From: Sideroxyarcus sp.
GTDB taxonomy: Bacteria; Pseudomonadota; Gammaproteobacteria; Burkholderiales; Gallionellaceae
Reading direction: 5' to 3'
NCBI GenBank assembly: GCA_030652215.1
Contig: JAUSBC010000008.1
Coordinates: forward strand, 1-64,000
DNA: 64,000 nucleotides
Positions 57,562-64,000 of the stretch are shown here, piece by piece. Both the position numbers and the translations under genes were made by a program. Within the stretch, counting starts at the first letter, position 1, and each line of letters opens with the position of its first letter. Under the pieces are notes generated by a model. The model had not been told where the DNA came from. It worked only from the letters and a program-made list of their open reading frames with translations, and ran no database searches.

Positions 57562-58206
57562 TTACACCAGGCCCATGTTCTTCGCCTGCATCGCCGCCTC
57601 GGCGCGCGAGGAGATGTTGAGTTTGCGGTAGATGTTCTTCACATGGTCGCCCACGGTGTGGCGCGAGATGTTCATCACGGTGCCGATGTCGGCGATGCTG
57701 ATGCCGCGCGTGAGCTGCACCAGCACCTCGCGCTCGCGCGGGGTCAGCAAAGCTTCCTCGGGCGTTTCTGCCCTGGCGCTTTCCTTGTCTTCGCGAAAAT
57801 GATCGAGCAGGCGGCGTGCGACCGAGGGTGACAGTGGCGGATGCCCTTCGCTGATGCCGCGCAGTTGCTTTACAAGTTGCTCCGGGGCCTGGTCCTTGAG
57901 CAGATAACCCTGTGCGCCCGCGCGCAATGCCGGGAACAGGTGGTCGTCGTCGTCGAAGATGGTGGCGACCACGATCACGCTTTCGGGGAAGCGCGCACTC
58001 ATCGCCTCGATCACTGTCCTGCCTTCGCCGTCCGGCAGCGACAGGTCGATCAGCGCCAAGTCGAAACGGAATTGGTCCAGCATCTTCATTGCGCCGGCCA
58101 CATCGGCCACGCAGCACGCGCGGATGCCGGGAAAGGCGGTCTGCGCAACTTCGCGCAGCATCTCCTGCGATTCGGGCATGTCTTCGAGTATCAGGGCGAC
58201 TTTCAT
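57562..58206 (-). CDS. NarL/LuxR-family response regulator
   Basis: The 214-residue response regulator has a receiver domain (about 1-125) with phospho-acceptor Asp54 in LALIDLSLPDG, acidic pocket residues near EDMPES and a conserved Lys in YLLKDQAP. A LuxR-type helix-turn-helix follows (about 150-210): LTPREREVLVQLTRGISIADI and ISRHTVGDHVKNIYRKL. The ATG at 58206 overlaps the kinase stop codon as ATGA, so the two genes are coupled. The palindromes at 56291 and 60378 are candidate binding sites. Confidence 0.94.
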   Translation of the reverse strand: MKVALILEDMPESQEMLREVAQTAFPGIRACCVADVAGAMKMLDQFRFDLALIDLSLPDGEGRTVIEAMSARFPESVIVVATIFDDDDHLFPALRAGAQGYLLKDQAPEQLVKQLRGISEGHPPLSPSVARRLLDHFREDKESARAETPEEALLTPREREVLVQLTRGISIADIGTVMNISRHTVGDHVKNIYRKLNISSRAEAAMQAKNMGLV

Positions 58207-60317
58207 GTCAGGGGTACCTCGGCGATCAATTGGACTTTGTCCGGGGTGGATGCGATGCGCAGGTGTCCGCCCAGTTCTTCCAGCCGCCCGCGCATGTTGC
58301 GCAGGCCATAGCCGCTCTTCCAGACCAGCGGGTCGGCGATGTCGCCGTCGTTGCTCACGCACGCGCGCAGCATGCCCGGCCCGGCGGCAATCTCCACTTC
58401 GATGAGTTTGGGTGCGGCGTGCTTGAGCGCGTTGGTGATCAGCTCGCGCATCACCGATTCGAGCATGGCTTTGGCGCGCGGAGCGAATTGCACGGCGGGC
58501 AGGTCTTCCGGCTGCTGCCAGTCCAAGCAGCATGCCGCCGCGTCGCAGCGCGAACCGGCCTCGGCGCGCCAGTCGGCCAGCGCGTTCGCCAGCGGCACCG
58601 GGTTCGCATCCATCGCGGCGATGGCGGTACGCAGGTCCTTCATCGCGTCGCGCGCCACATCGGCATCCGGGGTGCCGCGCAGGTGGTGGATGAGTTTGAG
58701 CAGGCGCGCGCCGATGTTGTCGTGCAGATCGCGGCCGAGGCGCAAGCGTTCCTGCGCCACGCCCTGCTCGTAGCTGCTGCGTCCGCTCAGCACCTGTTCC
58801 AGCAGATGGCTCAGCGACGCGGCGAAGGTGGCATCGCGCGAAGAGAACAGACGCGCGCCGTGGCCGGCATAGCGCAACTCATAAGCGGGCAGCCTGCCGC
58901 AGCCCGGCACCTGCATGGCCAGGCCTTCCTCGCGGATGCCGCCGCCGTCCGTTTCGCCCGGCCTGACCTCCAGCGGATCATAAAGCTGGCGCAGCAATGC
59001 TTCCCAACGCGTGCGCTGCTCGCTTTCGGTTGCCGTGAACGCGATGGCGGAAAGTTCCGGCAGCAGGCTCTCGAAACCCGGTGTGCGCTTGTCCATGATG
59101 CGCTGCCACAGCCATTGCCGGAACGGGAAATACAGCCAGCCGCACAGCAGCAGGCTGATGCCGAGCGAGGCGCCCTGGGTCAGCCCGGCGAAGATGAGCA
59201 GGGCGTCGAGCGCAATCACCGAGGACGCGCCCGCCACCCACAACAGCACGCGGTACGACCACTCGTCCATGTCGAACAGGCGGTAGCGGCGCAAGCCGAG
59301 TGCGATGCCGATATACATGATGAGGAAGAAACCGAACACGTAGGCGGTGGGCAGCATCGGCGGTTCGCCGAGCAGCGGCGGGAGGATGAAGGTCACCATG
59401 GTCAGCGAAAGCCCGACCAGCATCGCCAGCAGGAACCAGCGCAGCGCAGCCCGCTCGGCGGGTTGCCCGCGCGTCATCCACCATTGCACCACTGCTGTGG
59501 CACAGACCACCAGCATCCCGGCAGTGATGGACAGCATGTGATCATGCGCGCGCACCAGGACCTGCGCCGTGTCCAGCACGAACAACAGGAGGTACAGCCC
59601 CCACGCCCAAAGCAAGTGCCGCGGCCCGACCAGTGCGCGGGGATAGCGCAGGAACAGGCCTATCAAAGCACCCATGTACATCATCGCGCCGAAATGATTG
59701 AGGATCAGCAGCACGCGCAACAAACCGCCGTCGTAGGTCAGCTCGCGCGTGTAGTAGATCGCCGCCGGAAAAGCGGAGACCATGAGGAACAGCCCGCTGA
59801 GTGCAAACAGCCGGGCGCTCCAGTCCTGCGGTTTGAGGATATAGACCCAGGCACCGACCATCAGGCACAAGCTGCCCACCAGCCAGACGAACCAGAATTG
59901 GTGCGACAAGTCGCGCAGCGAGCGCGTTTGCAGTTCGATGACGGTCGTGTGGCGGCGGCCCTCGCCATCGACCCAGCCCAGTTCTGCCTGCTTTCCCTGC
60001 AACACCGATGCCAGCGCATCCAGCCGAGAGAAATAGGCATTCATCTCTTCGAAGCTGAGCGTCATGTCGGGATCGTTATAGAGGTCGCCGGGCAGGACTT
60101 CCATGCCGTTCAGGTGCAGCACGCGCGCCCCCGGCGGGATGGCGGACCCTTGCGGTGCTGTGATGCGCGCGACTCGCACCTGATTATTAACCACTTCAAG
60201 CGTGAAGCCGAGCGAAGGCTGCCGCACCGCATATACGGCCGCTGCCATGCCCAGCAGCAGGCACAGCAGCCAGAGCAGGAACAACTTGTATGTGGGTCTT
60301 GCCGACAGTGATCTCAT
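58203..60317 (-). CDS. Membrane sensor histidine kinase (HisKA_3/NarX-like)
   Basis: The 704-residue kinase has an N-terminal membrane helix (about 10-30), a periplasmic domain of about 110 residues with a PDZ-like look (ITAPQGSAIPPGARVLHLNG), then seven or so membrane helices (about 145-400). A cytoplasmic domain follows, with HisKA_3 phospho-acceptor His in RLGRDLHDNIGARLL, N-box RELITNALKHA and G-box GYGLRNMRGRLEELGG. It phosphorylates the coupled LuxR-type regulator. The ATG at 60317 is preferred. A TTG at 60356 would add 13 residues, and no convincing ribosome-binding site favours either. The signal sensed is unknown. Confidence 0.92.
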   Translation of the reverse strand: MRSLSARPTYKLFLLWLLCLLLGMAAAVYAVRQPSLGFTLEVVNNQVRVARITAPQGSAIPPGARVLHLNGMEVLPGDLYNDPDMTLSFEEMNAYFSRLDALASVLQGKQAELGWVDGEGRRHTTVIELQTRSLRDLSHQFWFVWLVGSLCLMVGAWVYILKPQDWSARLFALSGLFLMVSAFPAAIYYTRELTYDGGLLRVLLILNHFGAMMYMGALIGLFLRYPRALVGPRHLLWAWGLYLLLFVLDTAQVLVRAHDHMLSITAGMLVVCATAVVQWWMTRGQPAERAALRWFLLAMLVGLSLTMVTFILPPLLGEPPMLPTAYVFGFFLIMYIGIALGLRRYRLFDMDEWSYRVLLWVAGASSVIALDALLIFAGLTQGASLGISLLLCGWLYFPFRQWLWQRIMDKRTPGFESLLPELSAIAFTATESEQRTRWEALLRQLYDPLEVRPGETDGGGIREEGLAMQVPGCGRLPAYELRYAGHGARLFSSRDATFAASLSHLLEQVLSGRSSYEQGVAQERLRLGRDLHDNIGARLLKLIHHLRGTPDADVARDAMKDLRTAIAAMDANPVPLANALADWRAEAGSRCDAAACCLDWQQPEDLPAVQFAPRAKAMLESVMRELITNALKHAAPKLIEVEIAAGPGMLRACVSNDGDIADPLVWKSGYGLRNMRGRLEELGGHLRIASTPDKVQLIAEVPLT

Positions 60318-60377
60318 TCGATCGGACGGGCGTTGGTCAGGTTGCGACTCTATCAAAAGCCCCGCCTAAAGCCACCC

Positions 60378-60391
60378 CCCGCGAACGCGGG
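60378..60391. promoter_or_regulatory. Palindromic upstream motif, copy 2
   Basis: CCCGCGAACGCGGG is a perfect dyad (CCCGCG-AA-CGCGGG) followed by ATTG, as in copy 1 at 56291-56304. It sits between the divergent kinase and lipoprotein genes, 80 bp before the latter's start, and could serve both directions. Confidence 0.55.
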
Positions 60392-60471
60392 ATTGTCCCC
60401 CGTGACCTGCCCACAGAAAATCCGGACGCGTGCATCGGGCGCCAATAATTTATGAAAACGGAGGATGAGTC

Positions 60472-61947
60472 ATGGGTAAAGGGAGACATCGTAGTTTGGG
60501 AGCGGGACTGGGCGCGAGCCTGACCGCCATTGCGTTATTGATCCTGACGGGTTGCGGCGGGGGCGGCGCGCCAGGAGCCGACAATACGGGCGTTACGCAG
60601 TCTGTCACATGCAATACCAGTCTTTTCTCCGGCGGCGTACGCGACGCGACCAATGTGGAATTGATGACCTACGACCAGACCTACACCGGCAACACGGGCT
60701 CGTATGATCTCAGCTTCAACTTCGTCCCCAGCGGGGCGGCCACACTGGTGTTCGGTGCGAGCGGCTCCCTTTCCTACAATTCGCAAGCGCAGACGGTTGC
60801 TTCCATCTGCTACGAGAGCGCAGTGCCGCAACTGGTCGTGCATTTCGGCGCAGACGGACATGTCGACTTCAAGACCGACGGCAGCTTCACCGGCGTTGCG
60901 CCCGACGGCACGACGGTTATCAAGAGTGGCTCCGCTCCGGCCGGGACAGCGCCCGCCGCGCCAACAGGGGTGGCCGCGACGGCGGCCAGCTCGACCCAGA
61001 TAAACGTTGGCTGGACGGCTGTTTCAGGGGCGACTTCGTACAACATCTATCGCTCGACTTCGCCCAGCGTACAGATCACCAGCGGCAACAAGATCAACAC
61101 GGGCACCGTCGCGGCAAGCACCTATTCCGATACCGGACTGACCGCCTCGACGACCTATTACTACAAAGTGACAGCCGTGAATGCTGACGGCGAGAGCGCA
61201 GGCTCAACGGAAGTATCTGCTGCGACCCAGGCTGGTGGCGGGGCAGGGGGCGGGAGCTACACTCCGCCCAACGATCTGGGGTCACTTGCCGCTAGCGGAG
61301 CCGGGGCGGCACAATTTGGAAATTCTTTTGCCCCGACTACGCTTGCGTCCGTTGACTATTTTGGGCTGAGCTGGCAATACAAATGGGAGATCTCAAGCAC
61401 CCTGCATGTACAAACGAGCGGTTCAACGGTCACGATCACCAACGGCAACCCGATATGGCAGAAGCCACTCGCGCCGCTCGACCAGTTGTCATACGACGCA
61501 ACCACCGGCACGATCACGTTCACCAACCTGACCACCACCACAGCGCTTGGCGGAGCATCCGGCCCCCTGATTCTGAATGGCACACTGTATATCGCACCAC
61601 TGAACAGCGGTCCGGTCAGTTTGTCCGGAACCGGCACGATCTATACCGGAACGGGATTCGATGCACCCGTTGCCGTCTTTGCCGCAACAGCGACTACTGA
61701 GACCTGGACATGGATAGATATGCGCGGTACCAGACTCAAGCTGACGCATGTGTTGACGAATGGCAATTATCAGTTGCAGATGACCGGTTTGGGAGACACG
61801 CCGTTCCTTTCGTCGATTGCCTCCCTGGCTACCCTCGGGATCGCCATTGACTCAAATGCCAAAACAGTCACGTTCACCGATACTGCGGCTACGAACAACA
61901 GCACGGGCACTTCCGTTTTGCTGAGCGGGACATTGTCCATTCCTTGA
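60472..61947 (+). CDS. Lipoprotein with fibronectin type III domain
   Basis: The 491-residue protein is a predicted lipoprotein: lipobox in LLILTGCGGGG. A first beta domain (about 40-155) is followed by a fibronectin type III domain (about 160-255) with PTGVAATAASSTQINVGWTA and TYYYKVTAVNADGESAG. A Gly-rich hinge leads to a C-terminal beta-rich domain (270-491) dominated by Thr, Ser and Gly. The composition suits a surface-exposed binding or matrix protein. GGAGGATG precedes the start. It is divergent from the two-component system and has the palindromic motif upstream. No enzymatic motif is seen. Confidence 0.85.
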   Translation: MGKGRHRSLGAGLGASLTAIALLILTGCGGGGAPGADNTGVTQSVTCNTSLFSGGVRDATNVELMTYDQTYTGNTGSYDLSFNFVPSGAATLVFGASGSLSYNSQAQTVASICYESAVPQLVVHFGADGHVDFKTDGSFTGVAPDGTTVIKSGSAPAGTAPAAPTGVAATAASSTQINVGWTAVSGATSYNIYRSTSPSVQITSGNKINTGTVAASTYSDTGLTASTTYYYKVTAVNADGESAGSTEVSAATQAGGGAGGGSYTPPNDLGSLAASGAGAAQFGNSFAPTTLASVDYFGLSWQYKWEISSTLHVQTSGSTVTITNGNPIWQKPLAPLDQLSYDATTGTITFTNLTTTTALGGASGPLILNGTLYIAPLNSGPVSLSGTGTIYTGTGFDAPVAVFAATATTETWTWIDMRGTRLKLTHVLTNGNYQLQMTGLGDTPFLSSIASLATLGIAIDSNAKTVTFTDTAATNNSTGTSVLLSGTLSIP

Positions 61948-61971
61948 TTCAGCAGTTCCCGTCTGCGGTTA

Positions 61972-62007
61972 CGAAACCCGCCTGCCTTGCGCGGGCGGTT
62001 TCGTTTT
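61972..62007 (+). terminator. Intrinsic terminator after the lipoprotein gene
   Basis: CGAAACCCGCC (61972-61982) pairs with GGCGGTTTCG (61994-62003) with one bulged C, followed by TTTT. It lies 25 bp after the stop codon and 50 bp before gshA. Confidence 0.8.
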
Positions 62008-62056
62008 GTCAGTCGCAAATCGGCTAGAATGCGGTATCATTTTTTCAGGCAGTCTT

Positions 62057-63331
62057 ATGGTCCCGCATCTCACCACCGCACTCAAAGGCCCCCTGCTCGA
62101 CCTCGAGCGCCGTTTCCTTAGCGAACAGTCCGCCATCGAGCGCTGGTTTCGCACGCAATGGCTGGAACACACCATCCCCTTCTACAGTTCGGTGGACCTG
62201 CGCAATAGCGGTTTCAAGCTCGCGCCCGTGGATACCAACCTGTTTCCCGGTGGCTTCAACAATCTGAGCCCGGATTTCATGTCGCTGTGCGTGCAGGCCG
62301 CGCAGAGCGCCATCGAAAAGATTTGCCCGGAAGCGCGCGGCGCGCTGCTCGTTCCGGAAAACCACACGCGTAACCAGTTTTACCTGCAGAACGTGGCGCA
62401 GCTCGCGCAGATTCTGCGCAATGCCGGATTGCAGGTGCGCATCGGCAGCCTGCTGCCCGAGATCACGCAGCCGACCACGCTGGAATTGCCGAATGGCGCG
62501 TCGCTCACGCTTGAGCCCATCGTGCGCAAGGGCAACAGGCTGGGCATGGCAGACGGTTTCGACCCCTGCGTGGTGTTGCTCAACAACGACCTTTCCGCCG
62601 GTGTGCCGGACCTATTGAAGAACCTGGAACAGGCCGTGCTGCCGCCGCTGGAAGCGGGCTGGACGACGCGGCGCAAGTCCATACACTTCGGCGCTTACGA
62701 CAAGGTGGCAGATGAATTCGCCAAACTGATCAACATCGACCCCTGGCTCATCAATCCGTATTTTGCGGTGTGCGACAAGGTGGATTTCCACGCGCGCACC
62801 GGCGAAGATTGTCTCGCGGCGCAGGTGGATCTGGTGCTGGAACGCATCGCCGACAAGTACGAACAATATGGCGTGAAGGACGATCCCTTCGTCATCGTCA
62901 AGGCTGATGCGGGCACCTACGGCATGGGCATCATGACGGTGAAGGACGGCAGCGAAGTGCGCGCCCTCAACCGCAAGCAGCGCAACAAGATGGCCGTGGT
63001 GAAAGAAGGCCTGCAAGTCTCCGACGTGCTGATCCAGGAGGGGGTGTATACCTTCGAGGACATCGACGGCGCGGTGGCCGAGCCGGTGATCTATATGGTC
63101 GATCACTTCGTGGTGGGCGGTTTCTACCGCGTGCACACCGGGCGCGGCGTGGACGAGAACCTCAACGCGCCGGGCATGAGCTTCTCGCCGCTGGCCTTCG
63201 AATCCTGCTGCGCCTTCCCCAACCACGATTGCGCGCCGGACGACACGCCCAACCGCTTCTATGCCTACGGTGTGGTGGGCAGGCTGGCGATGCTGGCGGC
63301 GGCGAAGGAATTGGAAGAAATGCGGCAATGA
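62057..63331 (+). CDS. gshA: Glutamate-cysteine ligase (proteobacterial/Acidithiobacillus type)
   Basis: The enzyme (424 residues) makes gamma-glutamylcysteine, the first step of glutathione synthesis. It matches the GshA subtype of Acidithiobacillus and many betaproteobacteria in length and in conserved stretches: SVDLRNSGFKLAPVDTNLFPGGFNN at the start, VPENHTRNQFYLQNV, and KADAGTYGMGIMTV, which resembles an ATP-binding glycine-rich loop. The start MVPHLTTAL at 62057 is chosen over a longer in-frame start at 62006 that would overlap the terminator. The 3' end overlaps apbE by ATGA. Confidence 0.94.
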   Translation: MVPHLTTALKGPLLDLERRFLSEQSAIERWFRTQWLEHTIPFYSSVDLRNSGFKLAPVDTNLFPGGFNNLSPDFMSLCVQAAQSAIEKICPEARGALLVPENHTRNQFYLQNVAQLAQILRNAGLQVRIGSLLPEITQPTTLELPNGASLTLEPIVRKGNRLGMADGFDPCVVLLNNDLSAGVPDLLKNLEQAVLPPLEAGWTTRRKSIHFGAYDKVADEFAKLINIDPWLINPYFAVCDKVDFHARTGEDCLAAQVDLVLERIADKYEQYGVKDDPFVIVKADAGTYGMGIMTVKDGSEVRALNRKQRNKMAVVKEGLQVSDVLIQEGVYTFEDIDGAVAEPVIYMVDHFVVGGFYRVHTGRGVDENLNAPGMSFSPLAFESCCAFPNHDCAPDDTPNRFYAYGVVGRLAMLAAAKELEEMRQ

Positions 63332-64000
63332 TTCGATTTTCCCGTTTTGCGCTGTTGCTGCTTGCATTGTTGCTTGCCGCCTGTGGCAAGGAACCGCTCT
63401 ACCAGGAACAAGCCTATGTCTTCGGCACGCAGGTAGATGTGACCATCTACGGTGCCGAGGAAACCAAGGCACGCCAGGCAGTAGTGCTGGTGATGCATGA
63501 GTTCCAGCGTTTGCATGACGAACTGCACGCGTGGAAGCCTTCCGAATTGAGCGAACTCAATACGGCCATTGCGCAGGGTAAAAGCATGGCCGTCTCGCCC
63601 GAACTGGGTGCAATGCTGAAGGATGCGGCGCGGGTTTCGGCACAGTCAGACGGACTGTTCAATCCGGCCATCGGCGGTTTGATTCAGGCCTGGGGCTTTC
63701 AGGCGGAGGATTTCAAGGCGGAGCTGCCGGATGAGAAACTGGTCGCTGCGCTGGTGAGGGCGAAGCCGGGGATGGGGGATTTGGTGGTTTCAAACCCCAA
63801 CCCCTCCCAGCCTCCCCGTGTCAGGGGAGGAGCGAACGGCTCCCCCCTGACAAGGGGGGCTGGGGGGGCTGGGGGGGCTGGGGGGGCTGGGGGGGCTGGG
63901 GTTAGCAGTCGAAACAAAGCCGTCAAACTCGACCTCGGCGGCTACGCCAAAGGCTATGCGCTGGACCGCGCCGCGGCCATCCTCAAGGAACAAGGCATCC
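63328..64000 (+). CDS. apbE: FAD:protein FMN transferase ApbE (3' end outside window), with in-frame repeat insertion
   Basis: This lipoprotein enzyme attaches FMN to Thr residues of flavoproteins such as Nqr and Rnf subunits. The N-terminus has a lipobox (LLLAACGKE) and the ApbE signatures FGTQVDVTIYG and DGLFNPAIGGLIQAWGF, and after an interruption VKLDLGGYAKGYALDRA. Between DLVVSN (near residue 155) and NKAVKLDLGG lie about 35 residues encoded by a palindromic and tandem GC-rich repeat, read as PNPSQPPRVRGGANG then repeated Gly-Ala-Gly. The frame stays open, so a functional protein with a loop insertion is possible. The gene runs off the window. Its start overlaps the gshA stop. Confidence 0.92.
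   Translation, partial: MIRFSRFALLLLALLLAACGKEPLYQEQAYVFGTQVDVTIYGAEETKARQAVVLVMHEFQRLHDELHAWKPSELSELNTAIAQGKSMAVSPELGAMLKDAARVSAQSDGLFNPAIGGLIQAWGFQAEDFKAELPDEKLVAALVRAKPGMGDLVVSNPNPSQPPRVRGGANGSPLTRGAGGAGGAGGAGGAGVSSRNKAVKLDLGGYAKGYALDRAAAILKEQGI
63799..63900 (+). repeat. Palindromic and 9-bp tandem-repeat insertion inside apbE
   Basis: Two hairpins (63811-63830, CCTCCCC against GGGGAGG; 63842-63859, CCCCCC against GGGGGG) are followed by five copies of the 9-bp unit GGGGCTGGG (63856-63900). The total length keeps the apbE frame. The unit count could vary by slippage, each change adding or removing three residues. Confidence 0.8.

Overview
The window looks like chromosome from a Gram-negative betaproteobacterium, probably of the Nitrosomonadales (Gallionella/Sideroxydans-like). 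This placement is inferred from the gene content: a GshA of the Acidithiobacillus/betaproteobacterial type, a PEP-CTERM protein, several c-di-GMP enzymes, REP-type palindromes with a decayed REP-associated transposase, and lipoproteins with clear lipoboxes. No rRNA, tRNA or CRISPR array was seen.

Region 1 (1-15.8 kb) is a nitrogen-scavenging locus. It opens with the 3' end of an ammonium transporter gene, a small unknown gene and a NikR-like regulator. Two minus-strand operons follow. The upstream one is led by a guanidine-I (ykkC) riboswitch with its own terminator hairpin, behind a good sigma-54 promoter. It encodes both carboxyguanidine deiminase subunits (DUF1989), a biotin-dependent guanidine/urea carboxylase, allophanate hydrolase, a 50-residue remnant ORF and a DMT permease. 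The second operon has its own near-consensus sigma-54 promoter and encodes a NitT/TauT-type ABC importer, a creatininase-family hydrolase and a GlnT-type glutamine synthetase. Together they suggest import of a guanidine-like compound, carboxylation, deimination to allophanate, hydrolysis to ammonia and assimilation, under both nitrogen-status and ligand control.

Region 2 (15.9-24.7 kb) holds signalling and housekeeping genes: a Hanks-type Ser/Thr kinase, a cyclic-nucleotide-binding/GGDEF protein, a YbhB/PEBP-like protein, purU, a PAS-PAS-GGDEF-EAL protein, murI and the ABC-F gene ybiT, with inverted-repeat elements between some of them.

Region 3 (25.1-53.4 kb) is 28 kb on one strand. A tightly coupled set of eight genes encodes a secreted coiled-coil protein, a TPR protein, two TPR lipoproteins, a small secreted protein, an ExbB/TolQ-like protein, two ExbD/TolR-like proteins and an AgmX/PglI-type energy transducer: nine products in all. 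Next come a gene of about 13 kb for a surface protein of about 4350 residues with roughly twenty DUF11-like repeats, and a 1691-residue outer-membrane protein with three N-terminal OmpA-like domains. This resembles the energised envelope machines of gliding bacteria (Agl/Glt) joined to a giant adhesin. I do not recognise it as a described system and consider it the most interesting part of the window.

Region 4 (53.6-64 kb) has a PEP-CTERM protein, a broken REP-associated transposase, two unknown genes, a LuxR-type two-component system lying between two secreted-protein genes that share a palindromic upstream motif, gshA, and the 5' part of apbE. The apbE gene carries an in-frame palindromic and tandem-repeat insertion.
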